From: Paracraurococcus lichenis
Lineage (GTDB): Bacteria; Pseudomonadota; Alphaproteobacteria; Acetobacterales; Acetobacteraceae
Length of the DNA: 64,000 nt
NCBI RefSeq assembly: GCF_030657435.1
Contig: NZ_JAUTWS010000018.1
Location: 62,001 to 126,000, forward strand
Direction: 5' to 3'
The notes below the pieces were generated by a model. It searched no databases and was not told the DNA's origin. It saw only the letters and a list, made by a program, of their open reading frames with translations. Shown here piece by piece: positions 15,928-23,921 of this stretch (within the stretch, counting starts at the first letter, position 1; every line of letters begins with the position of its first letter). A program made the position numbers and the translations under genes.

Positions 15928-17718
15928 TCAGTGGTTGTGCCGGCTCTCCCCCTTTGTCTCGAGGATGTTGAGATAGAGCGTCGCCGGCTCCAGGCAGCCG
16001 CCGGTCCCGAGCTGCCCGACCATGCTGCGGGAGATCTCCTCCCAGGGCGTCTTGTGGACCAGCTTCGGCGGCTGCCAAGCGGCGCGGCGGGCGGCCAGCT
16101 CCGCCTCCGGGATCAGCACGTCCACCTTGCGGGTGTTCAGGTCGATGCGGATCGGGTCGCCCGACTTCAGCAGGGCGAGGCCGCCGCCGACCGCCGCCTC
16201 CGGCGAGACGTTGAGGATGGAGGGGCTGCCCGAGGTGCCGCTCTGCCGCCCGTCGCCCATGGTGGGCAGGGTATCGACGCCGGCTTTGATGAGCGCCGCC
16301 GGCGGCTGCATGTTCACCACCTCCGCCGAGCCGGGATAGCCGACCGGGCCGCAATTGCGGATGACGAGGACGGTGCGCGCGTCGATGCCGAGCGAGGGGT
16401 CCTCGATGCGGTCGTGGTAGTCCTCCGGCCCCTCGAAGACCACGACCTTGCCCTCGAAGACGCCCGGCGGCTCGGAGAGGAAGCGGCGCTGGAACTCGGC
16501 ATCGATGACCGAGATCTTCATCACGGCATTGTCGAAGATGTTGCCCGACAGGATGGCGAAGCCGGCGCGTTGCTTCATCGGCGTGCCATAGGCGCGGATC
16601 ACCTCGCGGTCCGGCTCCTCGAGGCTCTCGAGATTTGCCGCGTAGCTCCTGCCGGTCACCGTCATGACGTCGCCATGCAGCTTCCCGGCCTGCAGCAGCT
16701 CCTTCATCACGGCGGGCACGCCGCCGGCTCTATGGAAAGCCTCGCCGAGGAAGCGGCCGGCCGGCTGGCAATCGACCAGCAGCGGGATCTCCTGGCCGAT
16801 CCGGTCCCAGTCCTCGATCTTCAGCTCGACACCCATGTGCCGGGCGATGGCGATGATGTGCGGCGGGCAATTGGTGGAGGCGCCGATGGCGCTGGCCGCG
16901 ACGATCGCGTTCTCGAAGGCCTGGCGCGTCAGGATGTCGGAGGGGCGCAGGTTCTCGTGCACCATCTCGACGATCCGCTTGCCGGTCGCGTAGGCCATCT
17001 GCCCGCGCTCCCGGTAGGGGCCGGGGATGGCGGCGCAGCCGGGGAGCGACATGCCCAGCGCCTCCGCCAGGCTGTTCATCGACAGCGCGGTGCCCATGGT
17101 GTTGCAGTGGCCGACGCTGGTCGCGCTGGAGGCGACCAGCTCCATGAAGCGCTCGTAGTCGATCTCCCCGGCCGCCAATTGCTTGCGCGCCGCCCAGACG
17201 ATGGTGCCGGACCCGGTGAGCTGGCCGCGGAAATGCCCGTCCAGCATCGGCCCGCCGGAGAGCACGATGGCCGGTATGTTCACCGTCGCCGCGCCCATCA
17301 GGCAGGCCGGCGTCGTCTTGTCGCAGCCCGTGGTAAGCACCACGCCGTCCAGCGGATAGCCGTGCAGCACCTCGACCAGGGAGAGATAGGCGAGGTTGCG
17401 GTCGAGCGCCGCGGTCGGGCGCTTGCCGGTCTCCTGGATCGGGTGGATGGGAAACTCGAGCGGGATGCCGCCGGCGGCGATGATGCCGTCCCTGACGCGC
17501 CTGGCGAGGTCGAGGTGATGGCGGTTGCAGGGGGCGAGGTCGCTGCCGGTCTGGGCGATGCCGATGATCGGCTTGCCCGATTGCAGCTCGCCCCGCGTCA
17601 TGCCGAAGTTGAGGTAGCGCTCGGTATAGAGCGCGGTCATGCCCGGGTCTTCCGGATCATCGAACCAGCGCTGGCTGCGCAGCTTGAAACTCTTCTTGGT
17701 CTGGTCGGAACCGGCCAT
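15928..17718 (-). CDS. xylD: D-xylonate dehydratase (IlvD/Edd family)
   Basis: A 596-residue Fe-S dehydratase. The sequence resembles Caulobacter crescentus XylD along its whole length as I recall that protein: RWFDDPEDPGMTALY near the N-terminus, SGKPIIGIAQTGSD, and the same terminal RHNH. The cluster cysteines are in LAPCNRHH, TTGCDKTTPAC and GHCNTMGTA. The enzyme converts D-xylonate to 2-keto-3-deoxy-xylonate in the oxidative xylose pathway; the closely related L-arabinonate dehydratase is the main alternative. The ATG at 17718 is preferred over a GTG nine bases earlier because GGGGAG then has an 8-base spacing. No other xylose-pathway gene is adjacent. Confidence 0.88.
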   Translation of the reverse strand: MAGSDQTKKSFKLRSQRWFDDPEDPGMTALYTERYLNFGMTRGELQSGKPIIGIAQTGSDLAPCNRHHLDLARRVRDGIIAAGGIPLEFPIHPIQETGKRPTAALDRNLAYLSLVEVLHGYPLDGVVLTTGCDKTTPACLMGAATVNIPAIVLSGGPMLDGHFRGQLTGSGTIVWAARKQLAAGEIDYERFMELVASSATSVGHCNTMGTALSMNSLAEALGMSLPGCAAIPGPYRERGQMAYATGKRIVEMVHENLRPSDILTRQAFENAIVAASAIGASTNCPPHIIAIARHMGVELKIEDWDRIGQEIPLLVDCQPAGRFLGEAFHRAGGVPAVMKELLQAGKLHGDVMTVTGRSYAANLESLEEPDREVIRAYGTPMKQRAGFAILSGNIFDNAVMKISVIDAEFQRRFLSEPPGVFEGKVVVFEGPEDYHDRIEDPSLGIDARTVLVIRNCGPVGYPGSAEVVNMQPPAALIKAGVDTLPTMGDGRQSGTSGSPSILNVSPEAAVGGGLALLKSGDPIRIDLNTRKVDVLIPEAELAARRAAWQPPKLVHKTPWEEISRSMVGQLGTGGCLEPATLYLNILETKGESRHNH

Positions 17719-17789
17719 GGCGATCACTCCCCGAGGGATGGAAGGGTTAGACCCGCCAGTTGGGGTGTCAACGGCGCGTGCGCAGGCCA

Positions 17790-17827
17790 GGGCATTCTCA
17801 CGCTGACCGTGCAGCGTGAGAATGCCC
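17790..17827. terminator. Perfect 16-bp inverted repeat
   Basis: GGGCATTCTCACGCTG pairs perfectly with CAGCGTGAGAATGCCC across a 6-base loop. It lies 72 bases upstream of xylD (minus) and 99 bases before a plus-strand hydrolase gene, so it is not downstream of any gene. It may be a regulatory element or a mobile palindromic repeat and not an ordinary terminator. Confidence 0.45.
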
Positions 17828-17844
17828 TAGGCTTTTGATTTCTG

Positions 17845-17891
17845 GAGCAGATTCACGCCTCCGAGCGTTTCCACTCTGCGGCGATCTGCTC
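17845..17891. repeat. Intergenic inverted repeat GAGCAGAT...ATCTGCTC
   Basis: Eight-base arms (17845-17852 and 17884-17891) enclose 31 bases. The element ends CTAG just before the ribosome site of the next gene. Short palindromic intergenic elements of this look are common in alphaproteobacterial genomes; whether this one is dispersed cannot be judged from one window. Confidence 0.4.
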
Positions 17892-17926
17892 TAGCCTCCG
17901 CGGAACGATGGGGGAGGAGACCCGCC

Positions 17927-18967
17927 ATGTTGCGCCGCCGGCTGCTCGCCGCCCCGCTCGCCGCCGCGCCCGGCCTCGCCCCCGTCCTGGCCCAGGGAGC
18001 CGGGGAGCCGCCGATCGCGCTGCGCGCCATGGGCAGCTTCCATATCGGCGGGCGGGAGGCCGTGGTGACGGGACGGCCGGTGAAGGAGGTAGCGCTGGTC
18101 CCAGGCAGCGTCCCGGCCCGCATCGACCCGAACGGCACCTACCAGGTCGAGGCGATGTACGTGCAGTACCACCTGCCGGCCGCGCCGCGCGGCGCGGTGC
18201 CGCTGCTGCTCTGGCATGGCGGCGGCCTCACCGGCGTGACCTGGGAGAGCACGCCCGACGGCCGCGAGGGCTGGCAGCAGTATTTCCTTCGCTGGGGCTG
18301 GGCGACCTATGTCTCTGATGCGGTGGAGCGCGGCCGCGCCGGCTGGGCGATGTCGCCGGAGATCTTCCAGGGCGATCCCGTCTTCCTGACGAAGCAGGAC
18401 CCCTGGGAGCGCTTCCGGATCGGCGCCGGGCCGGGAAGCTGGCGGACGCGGACCGCGCTGCCCGGCACGCAGTTCCCGATCGACGCCTATGACGCCTTCA
18501 TGCGCCAGGTGGTGCCGCGCTGGACCACGACGGATGCGGCGCAGCTTGCGGCCTATCGGGCGCTGCTGCGGCAGGTCGGGCCGGCGGTCGTGCTGGCGCA
18601 TAGCCAGGGCGGGCTCTTCGCCTGCCGCGCCGCCCAGGCGGAGCCGGCGCAGGTCCGGGCGCTGGTGCTGCTCGAGCCCTCCGGCTTCGGGGAGGCGACG
18701 CCGGAGGCGCTGGGCGCGCTGCGCGGCATCCCCGTCCTCGCGCTCTACGGCGACTTCATCGACCAGGACGCGCGCTGGCCGGCGATCCGCCAGCGCGGCC
18801 TCGATTTCTACGAAAAGCTGCGGGCGGCGGGCGGGGCCGTGGAGGTGGTCTCGCTGCCCGAGCGCGGCCTCCGCGGCAACAGCCACATGATGATGATGGA
18901 CAGGAACAACCAGGCGGTCGCGCAGGTGGTGCAGGACTGGCTGGCGGCGCGGGGGTTGTGGCAGTAG
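17927..18967 (+). CDS. Exported alpha/beta hydrolase (esterase-like)
   Basis: A 346-residue protein with an N-terminal signal sequence (MLRRRLLAAPLAAAPGLAPVLA). The oxyanion region is LLLWHGGGLTGVTWES, the nucleophile Ser226 lies in LAHSQGG, an acid is likely in ALYGDFIDQDARW, and the base is the His of GNSHMMMMD near the C-terminus. The extra length between strands beta4 and the nucleophile (residues 110-205) forms a lid region. Substrate unknown. GGGAGGAG precedes the ATG. Confidence 0.82.
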   Translation: MLRRRLLAAPLAAAPGLAPVLAQGAGEPPIALRAMGSFHIGGREAVVTGRPVKEVALVPGSVPARIDPNGTYQVEAMYVQYHLPAAPRGAVPLLLWHGGGLTGVTWESTPDGREGWQQYFLRWGWATYVSDAVERGRAGWAMSPEIFQGDPVFLTKQDPWERFRIGAGPGSWRTRTALPGTQFPIDAYDAFMRQVVPRWTTTDAAQLAAYRALLRQVGPAVVLAHSQGGLFACRAAQAEPAQVRALVLLEPSGFGEATPEALGALRGIPVLALYGDFIDQDARWPAIRQRGLDFYEKLRAAGGAVEVVSLPERGLRGNSHMMMMDRNNQAVAQVVQDWLAARGLWQ

Positions 18968-18999
18968 CCGATCCCGGCGACGGCGGCCGGTATCCTTTA

Positions 19000-19027
19000 T
19001 TGAAACGAACGAAAATACCGTTATTCC
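19000..19027 (+). promoter_or_regulatory. Candidate promoter of the two-domain glycosyltransferase
   Basis: An AT-rich island between two genes contains TTGAAA (19000-19005), a 16-base spacer and TATTCC (19022-19027). The predicted transcript start is about 30 bases before the glycosyltransferase ATG. Confidence 0.4.
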
Positions 19028-19066
19028 TGCGCACGAATTCGTGATGTGCGCCAGGAGAACCTCCTC

Positions 19067-21040
19067 ATGGATGACGGCAAGCTCTTTGCGCCTGTTGCCG
19101 ACGCAACCGGGCCGGGTCTATCGGCGGCCGTCCCGGTCTCCATGGTGTTCGATGTCTCGGACCTGATCGAGTATTTCATCCATTCACGGCTGCCGACCGG
19201 CATCCAGCGGGTGCAGATCGAGGTGGCGCGCAACCTGCTGGCCGATCCCCGGTCGGATATCGAGATCGGCTTCGTGAGTTTCGTCCGGGCGATGCAGGGC
19301 TGGGCGGAGATCGCCCCGGCGGACCTGATGGCACTGGCGGACCTGGCCATGCGGCAGGGCGACGCGCAGGCCCCGGAATGGCGCGAAGCCTTCGAAGCCT
19401 TTCACGGCCGCCTGCAGGAAGCGCCGCCCTTTGCCTTCCCGGCCGGCGCCTGGCTGGTGAACCTCGGCTCGTCCTGGGGCATCCCGAACTACTTCCTGCA
19501 CCTCCGCAAGGCCAAGGTCCTGCACGGCCTTCGCTACGTCCCCTTCATCCACGACTGCATCCCCTTGACGGCGCAGGAATACTGCGCGCCGCAGCAGACG
19601 CGCGAGTTCCTCGACTGGATCCTGGGCGTGTTCCAGCACGCCGACCGGATCATCGTGAACTCCCGCGCCTCGGCGCGGGACCTGCGGCGCGTCGCCGCCG
19701 CGCTCGGACAATCCCTCGATATGCCGCCGGTGGTGACGCTCGACGCCGATTTCCGGACCGCCGAGACCCGCGTCCAGCCCGCGCCGCTGCGCGAGGACCT
19801 GGCGAGCGGCAATTTCGTGCTGATGGTCTCGACCATCGAGGCGCGGAAGAACCACCTCGCCGTCTTCGCGGCCTGGCTGGCCTTGCTCCGCCGCCATGGC
19901 CCGGCCCGCGTCCCGATGCTGGTCTGCATCGGCAAGCCAGGCTGGGAGAGCGGCCCGATCTACGCCCGGCTTGCCAGCAACGACCTGCTCCGGCGCCGGG
20001 CCATGATCCTGTCCGACGTGACGGATGCCGAACTGGCCGCGCTGTACCGGCATTGCCGCTTCACCCTCTACCCGAGCTTCTACGAGGGCTGGGGCCTGCC
20101 GGTGACGGAGGCGCTGTGCCACGGCCGCGTGCCGCTGGTGGCCCGGACCTCCAGCCTGCCCGAGGCCGGCGGCGAATTCGCGCGGTACTTCGACCTGGGC
20201 TCGCAGGCGTCGCTCGAGCAGGCGCTGGAATCGCTGATCTTCGACGATGCGGCCCGGGCCGGGATGGAGGCGCGTATCGCCGCGGCCTTCCGGGCCCGCC
20301 GCTGGTCCGACATCGCCGCGGACATCACCGGCCTCGTCCGCGATTGGGCGCGCTCCGCGCCCGCCGCGCCCGGCTGGCACCGCGACCTCGCCGCGCGCGG
20401 TCTCTGGCCCTGCGACATGCCGCTCGGCATCTGGCTCGGCCTCTCCCCCTGCCGCGAGACCGAACTCTGGCCGGGTCGCTCCGCTCCCGAGGCCCTGCGG
20501 CAGGGCGAGAACTGGTGGGACCTGGAGGACTGGGGCTGCTGGACGCGGGGCAAGCTGGCGCGCCTTGCCGCCCTCGTCAGGCTTCCCGACGAAGGCAGCG
20601 CGATCGTGCATATCGGGCTGCTCGGGCTCTCGCGCGGGGAGTGCCGGGGCCGGGTCACGCTGCAGGGCATCGGCCAGCAGGAGGTCACCGTCGGTCCTTC
20701 CTCCCATGCATGGGTCAGCTTCGAGGTTACCCAGGAGCGCGCCGCGGCGCTGCGGCTGCCGGATGGCCGCGCGGTGATCGACATCGTCATCGCCAGCGAC
20801 CGCAGCCTGGACTTTGCCGAGGTGACGGGAGGCGCGGACCGGCGGACCGCCGGCCTCGGCGTCCGCGGCATCCTGATCTGCGCCGCGGCCGACACCGGCA
20901 CGCGGTTGCGCTTCCTGGAATGCGCCACGCTCGGGAATTTCCGGCCCCTCCTCGGCATGCCGGACGACATCGAGCATCAGGGCGTCGGGCGCTGGGCCGA
21001 TGCCGACCTGCCGGACCCAGGGGAAGCCGCCGCAACCTGA
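19067..21040 (+). CDS. GT-B glycosyltransferase with an extra C-terminal beta-sandwich-like domain
   Basis: A 657-residue protein. Residues 25-430 form a family 4-type retaining glycosyltransferase: an N-terminal Rossmann half (LPTGIQRVQIEVARNLL, HADRIIVNSRASARDL), a C-terminal donor half with MVSTIEARKNHLAVFAAW and the E-x7-E element in FYEGWGLPVTEALCHG. Residues 440-650 are an additional domain starting GLWPCDMPLGIWLG and rich in Trp and beta strands (WWDLEDWGCWTRGKLARL), reminiscent of C-terminal domains on other polysaccharide glycosyltransferases; I cannot name it firmly. The ATG at 19067 follows AGGAG by 9 bases; the GTG at 19046 is an alternative. Likely role is exopolysaccharide or O-antigen assembly. 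Confidence 0.85.
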   Translation: MDDGKLFAPVADATGPGLSAAVPVSMVFDVSDLIEYFIHSRLPTGIQRVQIEVARNLLADPRSDIEIGFVSFVRAMQGWAEIAPADLMALADLAMRQGDAQAPEWREAFEAFHGRLQEAPPFAFPAGAWLVNLGSSWGIPNYFLHLRKAKVLHGLRYVPFIHDCIPLTAQEYCAPQQTREFLDWILGVFQHADRIIVNSRASARDLRRVAAALGQSLDMPPVVTLDADFRTAETRVQPAPLREDLASGNFVLMVSTIEARKNHLAVFAAWLALLRRHGPARVPMLVCIGKPGWESGPIYARLASNDLLRRRAMILSDVTDAELAALYRHCRFTLYPSFYEGWGLPVTEALCHGRVPLVARTSSLPEAGGEFARYFDLGSQASLEQALESLIFDDAARAGMEARIAAAFRARRWSDIAADITGLVRDWARSAPAAPGWHRDLAARGLWPCDMPLGIWLGLSPCRETELWPGRSAPEALRQGENWWDLEDWGCWTRGKLARLAALVRLPDEGSAIVHIGLLGLSRGECRGRVTLQGIGQQEVTVGPSSHAWVSFEVTQERAAALRLPDGRAVIDIVIASDRSLDFAEVTGGADRRTAGLGVRGILICAAADTGTRLRFLECATLGNFRPLLGMPDDIEHQGVGRWADADLPDPGEAAAT

Positions 21041-21086
21041 CGCCGCGCGCCTCCGCCACGCGCATCGCGCGGGCGGAGGCAGGCCC

Positions 21087-22130
21087 TCAGGCCCCCGCTT
21101 CCTCCAGGAAGACCTGCACCGCCTGGAACAGGGCGCCGCGGTTGCGCTCCATGATGATGGTATGCGTCCCCTCCGCCAGCATCACCAGCCGCTTGCCGGG
21201 CGAGGCGGTCAGCAGCGGGAAGAGCGTCGTCGCCATCGCGGGCGGCGTGTCGTGGTCCCATTCCGCGACCACCAGCAGGGTCGGCGCGGTGATCTTCGCC
21301 GGATCGTAGAAGGGCTTGCCGGCCTGCCAGTATTCCCGGCCGTCGAGCAGCACGCCGTTCGGCGCGCGCAGCGCCGGCGGGTTGCGCCGCTGCCCCTCCG
21401 GATCGGTCGCCCAGGTCACGCCGGCCCAGTGCTCGAACCAGCCGGGCGGGATCAGGGCCGCGCGCTTCTCGGCCGGCACGCCGGTCAGCCAGCGCTCCCG
21501 CGCCTGGGCCTGGGTGACGAAGCGATAGGCGCCGAGCTCGCCGGAGGTCCCGGCGGCCGAGAGGCTCGGCCCCTCCCGCAGCCAAGCGGGCGCATAAAGG
21601 ACGAGGCGCTCGACGAGGGCGGGGTTGTCGGCGGCGAAGCGCGCCTGCGTCGCCGTGCCCCAGGACCAGCCCATGTGGACGATCCGCGGCAGGTTGCGCT
21701 TCTGGCGGATGAAGGCGGCGACCGCGCCGATATCGGCCACCGCCGTCTCGCCGCGCACGAGCGGCGGGTTCGCTTCGGGCGGCTGCGCCATCTCCGGCGG
21801 GCGGGTGCTGCGGCCATAGCCGCGGAGGTCCATGCACCAGACGTCGAAGCCGCGGCCGGCGATGTAGTCCATCCAGGACAGGCCGCCGAGCGGCAGGTCG
21901 AAGGCGGTCGAGGCCGGATAGGTCGCGCCATGGACGAAGAGCAGCGTGCGGTCCGGCCGCGGCGCCGCGCCGCTCTCCGGGCGCTTGTTGCGGACGAAGA
22001 TCTCGATCCCGGCATCCTTGGACGGGACCATGAATTCCTCGGTGGCGATCTGCGGCGCCTGGGCCTGCACGGCGCCAGGGACGACCACGGGGGCGAGCAT
22101 CGGGGCGGCGAGAAGCGCGCGGCGGTGCAT
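21087..22130 (-). CDS. Exported alpha/beta hydrolase
   Basis: A 347-residue hydrolase with signal sequence MHRRALLAAPMLAPVVVPGAVQA. The oxyanion region is LLFVHGATYPAS, the nucleophile Ser156 is in MGWSWG, the acid Asp292 or Asp294 in AEWDHDTP and the base His323 in EGTHTIIM. The layout recalls the hydrolase at 14404-15396 (same motif order and a similar VWCMDLRGYGRS versus VWTMDHENYGRS segment), suggesting paralogs. The ATG at 22130 is preceded by GGAG; the open frame extends far upstream but only as an antisense shadow of the MATE gene. Substrate unknown. Confidence 0.86.
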   Translation of the reverse strand: MHRRALLAAPMLAPVVVPGAVQAQAPQIATEEFMVPSKDAGIEIFVRNKRPESGAAPRPDRTLLFVHGATYPASTAFDLPLGGLSWMDYIAGRGFDVWCMDLRGYGRSTRPPEMAQPPEANPPLVRGETAVADIGAVAAFIRQKRNLPRIVHMGWSWGTATQARFAADNPALVERLVLYAPAWLREGPSLSAAGTSGELGAYRFVTQAQARERWLTGVPAEKRAALIPPGWFEHWAGVTWATDPEGQRRNPPALRAPNGVLLDGREYWQAGKPFYDPAKITAPTLLVVAEWDHDTPPAMATTLFPLLTASPGKRLVMLAEGTHTIIMERNRGALFQAVQVFLEEAGA

Positions 22131-22343
22131 GGCGTCACTCCGGTTGTGCCGGCCCGTCGGGCGGGCCGTGCTTTCGGCCGCGAAGTGTCGCCCCACTCGG
22201 CGCCGAACGGAAGGGCATGCGGCGGGGGCGGCGCGCGATCGGGCGGCGGGCGCAACCATCCGGCCACAGGCGCGGCCCCCGCCCGCGCGGCGCGTGCGGC
22301 GTGTCACGCGACCCGGCGGCGCGGACCCGCTAGAGGAGGGCGG

Positions 22344-23732
22344 ATGGACGCCATCACACGGGCCGCCGGGGACAACGCCTGGGCGGCGGAGGCGCGGGCG
22401 ACGCTCGCCCTCGCCTGGCCGCTCGCCCTGACCAATCTCAGCCAGCACGCGCTGGCGCTGACGGATGCCATGATCCTCGGCTGGCTCTCGACCGAGGCGC
22501 TGGCGGCGGCAACGCTGGGCGCCAATCTCTACTGGGCCGTCATGGCCGCGCCGCTCGGCACCGCCCTCGCCGCGACGCCCCTGCTGGCGCAGGCGCGCGG
22601 CGCCGGCAGGCTGCCGGGCGGCCGGGGCTGGGTGCGGCAGATGCGGCGCGGGGCGCGGAGCGCGCTCTGGGCCTCGCTGGCCATGCTCCTCCCGTCGATG
22701 GTCCTGCTCTGGTTTGCCGAGGCGGTGCTGCTGGCGATGGGGCAGGAGCCGCGGCTGGCGGCGCTGGCGGGCCGCTATGTCCGGGCGCTGATGTGGGGGC
22801 TGCCGCTCTTCTGCGCCTTCGTCGTGCTGCGCGGCTTCCTCGCCGCCATGGAGCGGCCGGCGCCGGCGCTCTGGATCGCGCTCGCCGGGATCCTGGTCAA
22901 TGCCGCGCTCTGCGCGCTGCTGACCTTCGGCGCCTTCGGCTGGCCGGGCCTCGGCATCCGCGGCGCGGGCATCGCCAGCACGCTCGCCAATGCGCTGATG
23001 GTGCTCGGGCTGCTCGGGCTGATGGCGCGGGACCGCGTGCTGGGGCGCTTCCGCCTGTTGGGACGCTTCTGGCGGCCGGACCGGGCCAAGCTGGCCGAGG
23101 TGACGCGCATCGGCCTGCCGATCAGCGGCACCATGCTGCTCGAGATCGGCGTGTTCAGCGCGGCGGCGATCGCCATGGGCTGGTTCGGCGCCACCGCGGT
23201 CGCGGCGCATGCCATCGCGCTGCAGGTCGCGGCCATGACCTTCATGGTACCGATGGGCATCGCCCAGGCGGCGACGGCGCGCGTCGGGCTCTTCGCCGGG
23301 GAGGGGCGGGGGCGGGAGGCGGCGCGGGCCGGCTGGGTGGCGGTCGCGCTCGGCGCCGGCTTCATGGCGGCGATGGCGATGCTGCTGCTGGCCGGGGCGC
23401 ATCGCATCGCCTGGGCCTTCCTGGACGCGGCCGACCCGCAGGCGGCGCCGGCGGCGGCGCTGGGCGCGGTGCTGCTGACCATCGCCGGCATCTTCCAGTT
23501 GGCCGACGGCGTGCAGGCGGTGGCGGCGGGCGCGCTGCGCGGTCTGAAGGACACGCGGGTGCCGATGCTGCTCGCCGCGCTCGGCTATTGGGGCCTCGGC
23601 ATGCCGATCGGGGTCGGCCTCGCGGCCGGGGCGGGGCTGGGGCCGCCCGGGATCTGGGTGGGGCTGGCCGCGGGGCTCGGCGCCGTCGCGCTGCTGATGC
23701 TGCGGCGCTGGCGGCGCCTGTCCGCGGCGTAA
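22344..23732 (+). CDS. MATE-family multidrug/Na+ efflux transporter (NorM-like)
   Basis: A 462-residue integral membrane protein with about 12 hydrophobic segments in two homologous halves, the MATE fold. Typical features are the first helix ALAWPLALTNLSQHALALTDAMILGWL, the helix-7 equivalent IGLPISGTMLLEIGVFSAAAIAMGWFG and the late segment LADGVQAVAAGALRGLKDTRVPM, which is characteristic of NorM-type members. It would export cationic drugs or metabolites in exchange for Na+ or H+. GAGGAGGG lies just before the ATG. It is divergent from the hydrolase gene, with about 210 bases of GC-rich intergenic DNA. Confidence 0.93.
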   Translation: MDAITRAAGDNAWAAEARATLALAWPLALTNLSQHALALTDAMILGWLSTEALAAATLGANLYWAVMAAPLGTALAATPLLAQARGAGRLPGGRGWVRQMRRGARSALWASLAMLLPSMVLLWFAEAVLLAMGQEPRLAALAGRYVRALMWGLPLFCAFVVLRGFLAAMERPAPALWIALAGILVNAALCALLTFGAFGWPGLGIRGAGIASTLANALMVLGLLGLMARDRVLGRFRLLGRFWRPDRAKLAEVTRIGLPISGTMLLEIGVFSAAAIAMGWFGATAVAAHAIALQVAAMTFMVPMGIAQAATARVGLFAGEGRGREAARAGWVAVALGAGFMAAMAMLLLAGAHRIAWAFLDAADPQAAPAAALGAVLLTIAGIFQLADGVQAVAAGALRGLKDTRVPMLLAALGYWGLGMPIGVGLAAGAGLGPPGIWVGLAAGLGAVALLMLRRWRRLSAA

Positions 23733-23786
23733 CTGGACGGTTCATGCCGGCGCGCGCATCAGGCGGATCGGTTGAAGGACCCGCCC

Positions 23787-23909
23787 ATGCGCCTGTTTCT
23801 GCTGCTGCTGCCCCTGCTGCTCGGGGCCTGTGAATACGTCAGGCCGAGCCCAGTCGGGACGAACTGCGTCCACCAGGGGCGCAACCCGATCCCGGTCTGC
23901 ACGAACTGA
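23787..23909 (+). CDS. Very small lipoprotein, 40 residues
   Basis: The frame starts MRLFLLLLPLLLGAC, a lipoprotein signal peptide with lipobox LLGAC (Cys15 acylated). The 25-residue mature tail (EYVRPSPVGTNC... ending PVCTN) contains two more cysteines that could pair, with an imperfect internal echo GTNC / VCTN. GAAGGA lies upstream at good distance from the ATG at 23787. It is too short for routine ORF calls. It sits between the MATE exporter and a convergent dehydrogenase gene. Function unknown; small lipoproteins of this type often belong to outer-membrane or secretion assemblies. Confidence 0.6.
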   Translation: MRLFLLLLPLLLGACEYVRPSPVGTNCVHQGRNPIPVCTN

Positions 23910-23921
23910 GCGCGCCGGAGG

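Noticed and set aside
15862-17838. Plus-strand frame of 658 codons opposite xylD
   Set aside because: Antisense shadow; xylD carries the Fe-S cysteine motifs and a family-specific C-terminus.
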